From Rostratula benghalensis (lineage: Eukaryota; Chordata; Aves; Charadriiformes; Rostratulidae): a DNA stretch of 64,000 nt. The notes beneath the pieces are model-generated. The model did no database searches. It had not been told where the DNA came from and was given only the letters and a program-made list of their open reading frames with translations. Positions 23,191-35,813 of the stretch are shown here, piece by piece. How positions within the stretch are numbered: the first letter of the stretch is position 1; every line of letters starts with the position of its first letter. Position numbers and translations under genes: made by a program. Location of the stretch: NCBI GenBank assembly GCA_013399305.1, contig VXAI01000018.1:531735-595734 (forward strand), in the 5' to 3' direction.

Positions 23191-23292
23191 CTCCAGGATG
23201 GTGCACCGCTCCGACTGGCACTCCACGTCCTCACAGGGCTGGAACATGCCCAGGGTAACGCAGTTCAGGAGGATGACCAGCATGCTGACGTG
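23191..23292 (-). CDS. CACNA1H: CACNA1H exon: domain I S1 and S1-S2 loop (probably exon 3)
   Basis: This 102-nt exon is exactly 34 codons and has phase 0 at both ends. It encodes H followed by [16 protein letters not shown] (S1), then [17 protein letters not shown], the cysteine-containing extracellular S1-S2 loop of T-type channels. The donor is CTGGAG|GTAAGG. The acceptor is chosen at TTTGAG|CAC because the preceding exon of this family ends in Trp-Phe-Glu and this exon opens with His-Val-Ser. The tract before it (CCTCCTCTCACCTGGTTTGAG) has purines close to the AG and so is less ideal than the others. By coincidence the intron end also reads like Phe-Glu, so an alternative start a few codons upstream cannot be excluded from sequence alone. 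This is the most upstream exon visible. Confidence 0.93.
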
Positions 23293-23778
23293 CTCAAACC
23301 AGGTGAGAGGAGGACATTAAGGAGAACACACACTACAGTGGCCATCGGGAGGGGGGAAGATGAAGCACCACTCTATTTCCACATAAAAAAGCCTTTACTC
23401 CTCCCACAAGCACAAAAGAAAACACTGGAAAACATCCCAGATTTACTAAGGTTTGATGTTTTTGGCAACTGAGGAGAGGGCCTTAGAAAGGGTACCCCTG
23501 TTGAGATGAAGGGCCAGAGGATGCCTTTCATTTCCTACATGGCAGCAAAATGAGAGAAGCACAACCAGGCCTGTGGCTACACTTTCCATCTCAGGTGCTT
23601 TCTATCTCAAGTCCTCCACACCGTCCTCTTCCACTTCACACATGCCCAGGGACAGCCAAGAGCACAGCCACCTCTGTCCTCCCATGGCAGCTTTCATCTC
23701 CAGATCCCAGAGGGTTTTACCAGTGAACCACCCCACATGTCTGCTAGCATTAATACTAAAGAAGCTAACAAGCTAGAG

Positions 23779-23818
23779 AAAACAAAACAAAACAACAAAA
23801 AACAAAACAAAACAAAAA
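23779..23818. repeat. (AAAAC)n microsatellite
   Basis: Imperfect tandem of AAAAC units with a CAACA interruption, followed by AATTAATTAATT. It lies about 490 bp upstream (in gene orientation) of the S1 exon. Simple repeat only. Confidence 0.9.
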
Positions 23819-26092
23819 TTAATTAATTCAGACACCACCAAAAATGTGGCTTGTGCCCAGTTCCTTGCTCCAACCAGTGAGGCTGCTCTTCTCAAGTCAC
23901 GGGAATGGGTCCTGAATGCAGGCTACCTCCTTCCTACCAGTTTCTAAGTCTCAAGGAGCTACAGTCCTACATTGTGACCAAGGATGAAGGCAAAACAAAG
24001 CCACGTTGGTGGCACAAGCTGGTAGGGCCAAGGATGGCAGCGTGTTGGGATATGGGATATAAACGAGGACCCAGGGTGCACAGCACAGGCTTTGAAAGGG
24101 ACAGAAAGAGGTCAAGGCTGGATGTCTCCAGCCACCAAAAAGAAAAGACTGTATTCACTTACAGCATCGACCAGGGCTCAACTGCACTAATGTTAACAAT
24201 TTCAAAGTTGTAAGTGGTGATTTGCATCAGTGCAAAACAGGCCCAGAGCTTATGATTACTGCGGCTGGTATGACTATTAAAAATTAAAAAAAAAAAAAAT
24301 AATTGAGGGAAGTAAACAGGAGTTTCACAAATTAAGCATGAATGAGAGAACTGTTCTTAGGGAAATAATTGGAAACATCTGTTTATGAATAAACCTTTAT
24401 GCTTTCAAACACACAACATATTTGAGCAAGGGATCACGGAAAGAAGCACATAGACATTGTCTTATTTCTGGTAACAACAATTTCCCTGCTCTGGAAACCT
24501 GAACAAAAATACTTAACACATTTATCCCTGCTGCTCTTAGAAGTATTTTATCTGGCATTTTAGCAGTTCAGTGTAAGATTTATCTCAGCATAAGATTAAG
24601 TAAGTGCAGGACTTGCAATCTCAAACTACTTTTGCACAAACACTCTCATTTATCCAGGTTAAAAGAAAGAAGAGAAATCAGTGTGTAAGGTCCTGCAGCC
24701 TCCCTAAAACCTGAACCCAAACCACTTCTGGTTTTAGAGAGGGCTTTAACTTGAAAATTCAGAGTTAGGAACACCTCAGAGCTGGAGACCAAACACGTCA
24801 GACTTGGAAACACACTTTTCTAAAATGGAAATGCATGATATCAAATAAACAAATGAAATAAAAACCTAGGTCACCCCATCAGCGATGTAGAAGGAGCTGG
24901 AGCAGAGCTCCTGGCCACAGCCCCAGAGGCTTCGTGCATCGCTGAAATACCAACGTGGGTTTATTTTATTTTCTCCCTCCCTTCTATGACTTCTTTCTGA
25001 TTTTTGACATCTTTAGGGGCTCTTTGGATCCCCTTCCCTTTTGCCTAATTAGAAGCAGAGCGGTAATCCTGCTCCATAGAGAAAACAACCCCCATCAGAC
25101 CCAAACAAAGCCCAATCTGTAGCCACATCCTACTTACAATATTTGCATTGCTTGATGGGATTCATGTAGAACTCCCTGTAAACACGGCTCCCGCGCTATT
25201 CCCAGGGTGCCTGCACTTGCATTCATTTCCCTGATTATACTTGAAGAATTTATTTCTTTTTTCCTTTAAAGTAAAAAAAAAACACACCCAAAAAACACAT
25301 GGAGTTTGAAAAGAAAATATAACTGTACTGATGAAAGAATATATGTAAGAAAATATAACTGTGCTCCCCTGGAGGAGGGGCCTCTGATTGCTCCAGCCTT
25401 GCTTCTCTGTCCTGCCCTGGGACACAGACCTTGGGCTTGTGCTGGCTCCATCCCTGGGTGCTCCAGCAATGGGGAATTGTACAACCTAGGCTTTTCCCTG
25501 CTGCAGGAATGATAAAGCTTTTGAATCCTCCATCCACCAAGGGTTGCTGGTTGCCTTACTATTCTCCATCCTGCTCTCCATTGCCTGAGCCCTTGTTTCT
25601 AGCAGAACTGACCAAGAATTAGATTTTGTTTTCCATTAGAAAACACTGATTTGTCAAAAATGAATCATTGTCGTGGACCGCTTTTGATGGCAACATTCTG
25701 TTGTTTAAAGACAGACTTTTTGCATGCAACTCGGAAGAGTCTGTCTACAGAAAGGCAGAGGCACAGCTCTTTGCTGAAGGGAGTCCTCAGGAGCATGGGA
25801 AACCCTGATGGATGCCAGGGTCTCCCACATCCCAGGCTCTTCTGCCTTCTGGGTTGGTGCCTGTTTGCTGCTCAGATCACTCTCATCATGATACAAAATG
25901 AGAAATATTTTAAAAAGAAAATTTTCTGAGCAGAAAACCTGCCTGTTGTCTGACTCTAGCATCTGGACCTTATTTTTGATTCCAGTGGAGTAACCGAAGC
26001 CTAGGGCTGAGGATGTTTGTGGGGTAAAGCCTCTGTTCTGCTGAGTTACCCTGGACCTTTGTTCAGGAGCTCTGATCATCACATCTCTAAAA

Positions 26093-26110
26093 TTTTTTTT
26101 TTTTTTTTTT
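26093..26110. repeat. Poly-T run (18 nt)
   Basis: Eighteen consecutive T on the plus strand, with no adjoining SINE or retrocopy visible. Confidence 0.9.
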
Positions 26111-29100
26111 CCCCTAAATGATCTAATTGTGGGGTTTAAATTAAAGAGAGTGCCCCGATTCCTTAAAGACAGGCAGATCTACTGTCATCCCCTGTCCACC
26201 TAACACCAAGGACAAATTTGGTGTCCTTCAGGACACCAGAAGAGTCGTTTTAATTTTGTAACAGAAAAATGAAGAAAGGCCCTCCCTTTGCTTTGTGGTC
26301 ACAGGCGTTTAGAGGCTGTCAGCGCAGTCAGCAAGGGTCAGTCACAGCTGCGAGATGGAAAATGGCAATGCTGCCTCACGTAGAAAGAAAAAAGACAAGA
26401 GAAAACTTGGGCTGCCTTTGAAGAAAAGGCTGAAAAAGTGGAAGAAAAATCCACTGGAGGGAACAGTTTTGCTTTGGAGAGAGAACAGACTGGAGGAAGG
26501 GGGAGAAAAACCCTATTTAGGGGCTCAGACATTCCCTGTCGATGCTCTTGTCCCTCAGTCATCCCCGAACCCTTCCTGAGGAGATGTGGCTGGAGGGGTC
26601 TGAGCTGCAAGCCCTGTCCCTGCTCAGCCCTTCCAGCCCACCTTCTCCTCCCATGCCTGCGGCTCCCTCAAAGGCATTAAGCTCCTGCCCTACTTATTTT
26701 CACATCAGATTAATGACAGTGAAATCCCTAATTGGAAAGCGGGATTACCCTGAATACTCTGCCCTAATGGGACTAATCCTCCCTCCCTCCGGTGCACTGA
26801 TATTCAGGGAATTTCAGTTCACTCCCCCCTTCCTTGTTCCTGGCTCTGGAGGAGCCCCAAAAGCTGCGCTTTAACCCCTGTCTGGTGGCTTTCCCAGAGT
26901 CCCCCCAAATCCATCTGCCTTCAGCAACCACGAGGAGATGCCCCAAAGCAAAACCCCTGGGCAGCTGGAGGTGATGCTGCTTTGCAGGGTGGGATTATAG
27001 AGGACATCTTTTCACAGCATCCTTCCCACAGAGCCTGGGACAGTTTGGAAATGCCCATCAAGAAAGAAAAGCCCCATTCTGTTAATGATGGGAAAACACA
27101 CAGAGGAGAAAAAGAGAGAGGAAAAGGTGAAAAAAAAAGTCCAAAACCAGCCCAACACCAGGTTTGTGCCAGCACAAAGAGCAAAGACGTGGCTGGAGAG
27201 GGAAGTCCCATGGCACAGCACGGCCTCGTGGGTGATCCTGCAGCACTGCCACCAGGAGGTCAAGGAAGGTGAGGGATGGTAATGCCAAACTCAGCCATAC
27301 AGGGCTCCTGCTCCCACCCCCAGTGGCAGTGGCTCTCACTGGGAGCTGGGATGGGACTGGCTTGGGACTCTCCTGGTCCTCTGGCAGCAGTGGTGGCTGG
27401 CGACCCGCTAAAACCGTGACTGTGCAAAAATGGGTATTTCTGAGTTACCATGGAAACTGCTGCTCTTGAGGCCACCGAAGCACCACCCAATTTAAAAGCA
27501 GCCAACTTTGTGACTAGGAGATGTAAAAAGAAAAAGATGCAGAGGGGAGATCTAGTCTAACTGCTGGAGGCAAAGATAATTGCAAAAGATTTGCTTAATA
27601 TTTCTTCTTCTGCCACAAATTCCTGAGTAATGACATCTCCAGCGGATCTGGCCTGAGCTCAAATCCCCCGGTGCCCTTTGGGTGGGCACTGGGGAGCAGC
27701 AGAGCCCTGCCCACCCTGGGGGGGCTGCTCCAGGCCGTACAGCCCCCGTGCTGGGGGACTGACACAGTCTCTTATAGTAAAATCTACCACCCGAGTTTAG
27801 AAGTGCCAGCACAGAAACCAGACTCTGCCCCAAAATGTTGGTGGCTCTTAGTGCAATGGCTGATGCTCTCCTGATGCTGATACTCTTGGGCAGCTTTTCA
27901 CAGGGTTTTACTGAAATTGCCTCCATGGAAGGACCAGTGGCTTGAGGATGAAGAGCTCTGGTTGCCAGAAGATGCCTCGTCATGGGCAAGACCTGCTTTT
28001 CCTGCTGACCTCTGCCATGAGAGTTTAGCTGGTAAGGCCTTGACTTGATTAAAGAAGAGAGGTGGGAATTCAAGGGTGTGATGAAGCTGTTGTTCAAGAA
28101 ATGCTTGAGTGTTTCCAGCAGCAAAACCAAATGGCAGGTGCCCAACGCAGGGAGTTGAGGCTGAGTGGCCACTTATGGGCTCCGCATCACCTAACCACTG
28201 GTATCAGTGCCAGGGGATGCATTTGAGGAGTGGGCAACCCAAAATATATCTGAGTAGAAGCTCTGTGTGTGTCCTGTACAGAGGGAGATGTCCTGGCACC
28301 TCCTGTCTCTGCTAGCAGCTCTTGCCCTCTGCCACTGGGGTTTGACAGGGCTCCTCCACCACCAAGGCAGTGACACAGCAAGACTGTCATCTCCTAAGGA
28401 CATTACTGATGAATTAAGAAATCCAGGTAGCAAACACAGAAAAAAAGAGTTGTTAAAACTGCTGTCTGGTGGGTTCAGAACAGAGTGGGACATCAGAGTT
28501 TGCTTTGCACCTCAGGATGCAGAGCAGACAGAGGATGCCTGCAGTGGTGTGGCATTTCACAGCATCAACAAGTTTTCTTAATGCAGAAAGTGTTTCCTGA
28601 AGTTTGCATTTGGCCTCCGATTTAACTTAGGGTTTTTTTTCCTCTCTCCATTTTCAAAATAGTCCACTTGTGGCGTTTTGCATTGCTGACCTCGGGCCTC
28701 AAATGGAGGAGCAGAGGAATAGGGCAATCCCAGTGTCACTGCTTCACCTCTGGCTGGTGGCACACTGACCTGCCAAAGGGCCACAAGGATGAAACCCAGA
28801 GGAAGAAGTTTAACACCCTGGCCTCCAGACAGTCTGATGGCTCTGTCTCCTCTGAAGATGGTTTGTGCACCATGACACGGATGGTTGCAGGCAGAAGAAA
28901 AGAATGATGCTGCTGAAAAACTGAAAAACAGGAAAACCAAACCCATCATCCCCCGTCTCCTTCCCACCATAAACCTCCAATTCTTGGCCCAAAAAGAAAT
29001 ATAAAACTCACCGTAATGGTGCATTGTGGATCTCTGTTTTGTGTATTTTGGCCAGCAAAACAACATGGATAGTTCCTGTTTCTAGAAGACTTTCAGGTAC

Positions 29101-30012
29101 TTATATACTTGCACAATGCTATACGGGGATTTAGCCTGCAGGTCAAAGTCTAATATTTTCTTTAAAAACCTGCAGGTCTTCCTGAATATAAAAATCAAAG
29201 ACTTAAAAAGAAAGTACTTATCTTGTTAGAAAGCTGGGTTTTCAATATCTATTTTTAAATTGCACAGGTGGAGAGTAGACTGCCATGTCTGCAGCCCTGG
29301 TCTGTGTCCTGCTCACTTTGCCTCAGTCATTTCCCCACTCCAAATACTTCACAGAAACCTCCAGTGACGTGGGTGCAGGTCAGGCTCAGACGTACCATAA
29401 CACAATTGTTCTCTTTCATTAGGCAGCTTGGCCAGTCTTTGCCTCCCTGTTTTCAGGGAGATAATCTCTACCGTCTCTCCCTCTAATTCTAAAAATATTT
29501 CTGCAATAAACACAGTAGAAAATGCCAGGACTGCATTACCCCTGTGTCGCAAACAAATCCCTCGCTTTCATCCCATGCCTCATGATGAAGGACATGCTGC
29601 TTCAAATTCCCAGGTCCTTCAGAGGGATCAGTCTCAGCTTCGTTTAAAAGTTTCCCTCCCCAGCCCTCATTTCTAAGTGCTCACATTGGAGAGAGGCAGG
29701 AGCCAAAAGCCTAACCACCCAGCAACTGAAAAGCAGCAAGACAAGATCATGGCGCTTACTATTTTCACGTAATCTTATTATTTTTAAGCCAGTCAGGGGA
29801 TTTTGGAGACTTAACCCATTATTATAAACGCTTGGATTTGGCAGTATTGGGATTATTACTGTTATCATATCTGTACGTCCCGCACACAATGCGGAGGAAT
29901 AACACAAAGCAATAAAAGCCAAGTTACAGTTACAAGGGGAACATACGTTTACAGATGAAGCAGCCAACTGAAGTTTCAGTTTTTATAGTCAAAGATGTGA
30001 CTAATGCACTAA

Positions 30013-30055
30013 ACACACACATATATATATATGTGTATATATATATATACACACA
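30013..30055. repeat. Compound (AC)n(AT)n(GT)(AT)n(AC)n microsatellite with perfect palindromes
   Basis: Alternating purine-pyrimidine sequence throughout. Two overlapping perfect 20-nt palindromes are present: 30017-30036 (ACAC, six AT, GTGT) and 30033-30052 (GTGT, an AT run, ACAC). Such sequence can extrude cruciforms or adopt Z-DNA. It has no coding role. Confidence 0.92.
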
Positions 30056-33000
30056 GAGATCTAAGAGATGGGGATTTTCAGAGCACTTGCGGTGAGCTGG
30101 GTACGTACTGCTGACGGGAGAGCAGCAGGACTTGGGTGTGTAATTTCTCCTTTGCAAAATCACAGCTGTATTTGCCTTTAGGAATGAGGCCAGTGGGCAA
30201 CCTGAGGACCTGCTTCTAAACCATCCAACGCGGCATCTGTCCCCTGGCAGTGGCAGCAGCGCAAGTGGCTGCAGGAGGAGAGCCTTGGGGAGGCAGGAGA
30301 GGGGTTCTGCCCTCTGCCTGAGTGGTCCAGCAGACCCCCAAGGGCCATGAGCATGTCCACCAGCTTGACTGGATTGCAAAGCAACTGCTGGATGAGAGGG
30401 CAAACAAGGCTCCTGAAAAGCTGTGGAGCATCGAGGGACTTGGAGGAAAAGGTGATGGGGATGATGGAAGTGCAGGGGATGGGGTGGGCACAGCTGCTGC
30501 CACCTTGTCCCACCAAGCACTGCCACTGCATCTGTATGTCCATCTCTGACTGATGGATGGGCCATCCTGAAAGGCTTGGGTATGGGTGGGAAACTGCTCC
30601 AGTGTAGAAATATTGAATTAAAATTACCTAGTGACTGTTTTATCAGTATTTAGGGGTGCTGCTCAAACACTGGCAAATTACAGCAACACTACCCTTCATG
30701 TCACCAGTGACAAAAATAGCTTTAAAAGTCTCCAATATCCACCTCATCCTGTATGCTAAGTAACAAAAACCAGCCCAAACTCAATGTTATTTGGTAAATA
30801 GGAGCAGGAAAAAAACAAGAAAAAGAAAGAACAGAACTGGAAGAAAAATGAGTCAGAATAAAATTCCCAAGAGGCATTGCTGGCTGGTGCTGGCATAATT
30901 TTAAGGAACATACTTATTTTTAAAAAGTTGATTGATTAAAGCTATTTTTAGTGCCCATACTGCACTGGATCATTCGAGTTCGTTGCTTATGAATTGTAAA
31001 ACAAAATGAGGCAGCTGCACTTCACAAATATGTATCTCCCCAACAGCACCACAAACATGCAGACCAGAAGTAATATTTCAGCCCAAAAGACACCAAGTTG
31101 GCACACATCTTTGGAGATGGGGCTGACTGCAGAGAATTCTTGTTTAAGAAAGGATTAGCCTGAGTTGCTGGAATATTTGCATCCCACTAGTTTGCTATAA
31201 AATAACCATAATGGGACTCCAAACCAGTACCAGCCCTAAACGGACCTTGAGCTACAGGCCATTCTGCTGAGCACCTGCAGGATGTGCTTTTCTCCCTGAA
31301 AATGTGAATAAATCCCTCTACCCTGCACAGCCAGAGATTGGGGAGCTGATCTTGGAGCAGAGCAGCTCCTGGATCTGGCCTCACTAGACGATTTTTGGGC
31401 TGAAACATGGCAGGTTGCAGCCCTGGGCCTCCCAGATGTGCCCTAAGTGCTATGGCCAGGGCACCCCAAAGCTGGAAGACTTCCCTATTGTGATGTTCAT
31501 CATCACACCATGCAGACACCTTCCTGTGGCTCCTCAGACCCTTACACACATCCAGCATTTGACAAACCAGGGACTTGCTGCACAGTGGCTGCCTTCAGTG
31601 CCCAGGATGCCCACGTGCCCTTTGGACGCCTCCTCTTTGGTTTTGGCACTTTGGGCAGCACCAGAGGTATCTGCTCTGGAATCACCAAGAGGCTGACATT
31701 TGTCCAGCCAGGGAAAAGTCACTTAATGTGCAACTGAGCCACCACCAAAAAAAGGCCAGTGGTCCTCAAATAACACCCCACCCCACCACCCCTTTACTGA
31801 CAAATCCCAGTAATGACTGTAATGCAGAGATCAAAGCCTGTTCACAGATCATTCAACGGCTGCAAAAAGAGGCTAAATCCATCTCATTATGCACCTTAAA
31901 TCATTCACCTTGCTCAATCTTTTGGAGCCATAATGAATTTAAAAGCAGTTAACTCCAACTCCTTGTCATGTGTCATTTGTCAGACAGCTTCATTTTCCCT
32001 GCCTGTTGTCACAGCTTTGTTAAGGCTGTTACGAGACGGGCGATGCAGCGAGTCCCCGCTACTGGGGATTAAACTTCAAACTAAAAGGATGATACAGGCA
32101 TAAAAGCACCTCGAGGGGTGCACATGCTCGTGCTGCCTTCCCGATTGCTGCTCAGTGGATGCAACACTAATCCCCCCCCCCTGTTCTTGGGGCTTTTTGA
32201 GCGTAAAAGCAAGGATCCATAAAACACCATCGCCACCGCTGCTGTTCCCTGCCACGTGCCGCCCTGTCCCGGCAGACCTTCTGCCTCCCAAACAAGCTCA
32301 GCAGGGAAATCAAGGCACCACAAACCATGGCTACACCTAAAGCCACGGGAAAACCTCCCCACGTCAGCCCGCTGGCATGCATCACCCTGGAAACATCACC
32401 GCCCCTGCCTGTGTGAAATTACTGCCTGTAAATGCCCAGAGTGATGATAGCAAATGGATTCGGCGTGTTGTTAAGGCATCCTTAACTGCTCCAAGATGCC
32501 CCAAGAGGAAAAAGGTTGTATTGATTAAAGTGACATAAATGGACTTTGGTACAGCTGTGCTGTGCCAGGCTGGCTCAGGAGCTGCCCTCTGAATTCTCAT
32601 TTCTATTATGTGATGGAAAACACCATCTTGCGTGGTTTAAGGCTGGAACCCCACAGCTGGACTGTGCCAGAGGGCTTGGGGTTATCATGGTCTTCCTGCC
32701 TGTGACAATGGCTCTGAAGCCCTTGAGCTGTGGGTCCAGACCATCCAGGAATGCCCTTGTTCCTGCTATTTCCACATATCATGGATAAAAAACTTCAGTT
32801 ATTCCAAGCCTCAATTATTCAAAGGTGCTGGTCATGACTGACAACAGGGCATGGAGATCTCAGGGCCAGAGATCTAGTCCCTACCACTTCACCCAAAATA
32901 AATTCAAGGGCTCTCTAAACACACCACAACCCATTCCGCCACCAAACCCACTAAATCCACCCAAATGAGAGCGTTTCACGCTCACTAAATTCCCAGCCAT

Positions 33001-34082
33001 CATTTACCCAGCAAGGAGACAAGGACAGAAAGAGTGTTTTGCCTAGTCCCCTCCGCCGGCGTGACTCACTTGATTAAAATACATATAAGCACCTATCTAG
33101 GCAGTGACATGCGAGGGTGGGCAATCAGAGCAGGTAATTGCTTGAGGGAGACGGGTGCGTGGGCGAGACGAGACGCCAAATACTCGGGGAAAGGGGTCAG
33201 GGAGGGCAGAGAGCTGCAGCCGTATCCTCGGGGGTGGCTCAGTGTCATGGCAACTCCAGGCTTCAGCTCAGCTTCCCGAAACACCACCGCTGGGAGGTGA
33301 ACCCCAGACGGGAGGTTGAGTCCTCCTGAGTGTCTCCTGTGCCAGCTTTGCTCGGTGGTGGGGAGGAGGCTGCAGGTGAGAGGACAGGGGAGAGGTGGGT
33401 CACAATCCGCCTGCCACCGGTCCTGCCCTCGCTGAGTTCAGCTCACACATCGTATGAAGCGATGGGGCAGCATTTTGGGGGGGTTTAGTCTTGCAGGCCC
33501 AGTTTGCACCCACGCAGAGAGGTACAAGCCAAAGGAGACAAAACCACAGCTCTGTGCCGGTCACCCAAATTGGGGTGGGTGTCAGGGAGACACCCGAGCC
33601 CTCCGAGCCACTTCCCAGGCCAGAATAACCAGCGTCACCCCAGCAGGGACAGCAGGACCTCGGGTTTTGTTTGCCTTAGCAGGACGATGGCTACCATTTC
33701 CCATGGAAATATAACTTGTGGGGATGGCAGACCTCACTCCAGGGATTATTGGATCAGCCGCTCCGAAGAACGCTCTGGCCACGGGTACAGATCTCTTGTA
33801 CCCTTCAAATAAGGATCACGAGCCTCCATGCAGCTGCATGGGCAGTGGACACCTTGCTCCTACCTCACCAACACCCAAACGCTCCTCCAGGTTTCCAAGG
33901 GCAAACAAAAGGCCAAAAGATAAAAGATGCTGAAAAAGTGGTAATTTTTCTCACCTCTGTCCTTCGCTTCAGCTACAGAGAGAGCTGTGTGGGACTAAAG
34001 ATGCAGTGTGCCCTGGGAACCCTAGGGATGGTGTGAACTGGTCTTTAGATGTTTAAGAACACAAGAAAAACCTCTCGAAGGA

Positions 34083-34120
34083 CCAGGGAGCCCAACCAGG
34101 GAGCCCAACCAGGGAGCCTG
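34083..34120. repeat. Short tandem repeat, 13-bp unit, about 3 copies
   Basis: The unit CCAGGGAGCCCAA occurs at 34083-34095 and 34096-34108, and a third copy at 34109-34120 diverges at its end. It is a small minisatellite within GC-rich intron. Confidence 0.85.
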
Positions 34121-35318
34121 CCCCAGGAAAGAGCCTGTGTTTCCCCGGCACAGGCTTCTCGATACTCACTTTCTGCTGAAACGACCCACGCTGCAATAAT
34201 TTCAGGAAGAATTTTTAACCTGATTCTCAGGAAAGAGAAAAAAAAATCTGTTTTTCTTATCTACCTTAAATGCATCAGGTTTTTTACACACTGTTCATAT
34301 CCCATCAAGGCATGGCGCTTGCAAGGGCTTAGAGTGCAGCCATGGAGGTTTTTTTCTTGTTTCTATGACAATTCAGCTGCACTGGGTCAAGTCTTTTTTA
34401 AAAAAGTGTCAAGTTTGTTTGTTTGGTTTTTTTTCAAAGACCCTGATCTGCTGCGTTTCAGTGACATTTCCCTCCACAAACCAGCCCCAGCCATCAGGGT
34501 CCTGGCCAAGATGTGGTGACACCCAGTGGAGGGCAACCTCCCCATGGCAGCCCGCAGCCAGAGTAGCCCAAGATATTTTCAAAAGTCTTAAATATTTCTT
34601 TTTTTCTTTAAATCGACATTGATCCCTGTTTTAATGAGCCAGACTGTACCCAGAGAGAGGGACTCTTCCGTCAGCCTGATCTTGTCTCGCTTCACTCCAG
34701 TGTTTCATGTTTCGTGTTAAAATTGGGTCACTCACATTAAAATTTTGTGGCCTTTCTAAATTCAGTGTGCCCCACAGCCTTTATCTGGGATTTCTAAATA
34801 TTTGCAGGCAAATGATATCAGCCCCAAGGAGAAGGTAACGACTCAGCAGGGGATTTCTTAGCATGAATTTGCCCCATCTCTGCCCATTTCCAGCCATGGT
34901 CACAGTGGTTCCCTGCCTGGCCGGTGGCCGTCGGGCAGGAGAACCAGCCACGGTTAAAAGTAAGGGTTGCTCTGATGAAAAACAAGGCAGAAACTCAGAG
35001 CATGAATTATACAAGTGCTGGGGCTCTCCCACAGCTGAGTATGAAGTATTTAAGCACTGAGGAGAGACGTCGTGCTTTAACAACATCGCTCTGACTCCCA
35101 ACCTGCTCGTCCTCCCCTGGCTCTCACCCTGTGGGTGATTTAACCAGTGACACCCCCAAAACCTGCCCCAACACCGGCTGCCTTGATCCAGGATTTTCAC
35201 TGCATGGTTCTTGCATCCTCATCCTCTGACGGAATCCAGCCATCGGCTGCTGAGCTGCTTTGGGCTGAACTTCACAGGCTTTTGGGTAAAGCCAAAGGAC
35301 TCTTTGCATAGAGGGAGA

Positions 35319-35370
35319 AATAATAGCAATAATACTAACGGTAGGAGTCATAATAATAACAATAATTATT
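35319..35370. repeat. Imperfect AAT/ATA microsatellite, left of a CR1 copy
   Basis: The sequence AATAATAGCAATAATAC, a short interruption, then ATAATAATAACAATAATTATT leads directly into the 3' end of the CR1 copy at 35369. A matching (AAT)n array lies at the other end of that copy (35778-35813). Confidence 0.75.
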
Positions 35371-35777
35371 GAATTTCAGAGTTGTAAGGGACCTCTAGAG
35401 ATCATCTAGTCCAACTCCCCTGCTAAAGCAGGATTGCCCAGAGCACATCACTCAGGGCTGCATCCAGGTGGGGCTTGAAGGTCTCCAGAGAAGGGGACTC
35501 CACACCCTTCCTGGGCAGCCTCTGCCAGAGCTCTGTCACCCTCACTGGAAAGAAGTTTTTCTTCATATTTGAATGGAACCTCCTAATGATCCAGTCTGTA
35601 CCTGTTGCTCCTCGTCCTGTCGCTGGAAACCACTGAAAAGAGTCCGGCTCCATCCTCCTTCAGCCCACCCTTTAGATACTTGTAAACATAGATAAGGACT
35701 CCTCTCAGCCTTCTCTTCTCCAGGCTAAAGAGTCCCAGCTCTTTGAGCCTCTCCTCATAAGGGAGGTGCTCCAATCC
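35369..35777 (-). repeat. CR1 LINE fragment, minus orientation
   Basis: Read on the minus strand, this is a 5'-truncated CR1. It opens at the ...GAGGAGAGGCTCAAAGAGCT motif, continues through the segment encoding VTELWQRLPRKGVESPS, and closes with GGACTAGATGATCTCTAGAG and GGTCCCTTACAACTC. It is a different CR1 subfamily from the copies at 709 and 58498, judged by the longer middle segment and the phrase CCTGGATGCAGCCCTGAG. No octamer tail remains; the 3' end passes into AAT-rich sequence. Confidence 0.85.
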
Positions 35778-35813
35778 ATAATAATAATAATAATAATAAT
35801 AATGATGATGATG
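35778..35813. repeat. (AAT)n(GAT)n microsatellite, right of a CR1 copy
   Basis: About eight ATA/AAT units, then three ATG units, beginning immediately at the truncated 5' end of the CR1 copy at 35369-35777. It is a likely polymorphic trinucleotide repeat. Confidence 0.9.

Noticed and set aside
27552..28172. 206-codon minus-strand open frame
   Set aside because: No recognisable domain, no splice-site support and composition like the surrounding intron.
29930..30565. 211-codon minus-strand open frame
   Set aside because: It reads through the AC/AT microsatellite (Tyr-Ile repeats), is low-complexity Pro/Ser/His-rich elsewhere and has no family motif. Chance opening.
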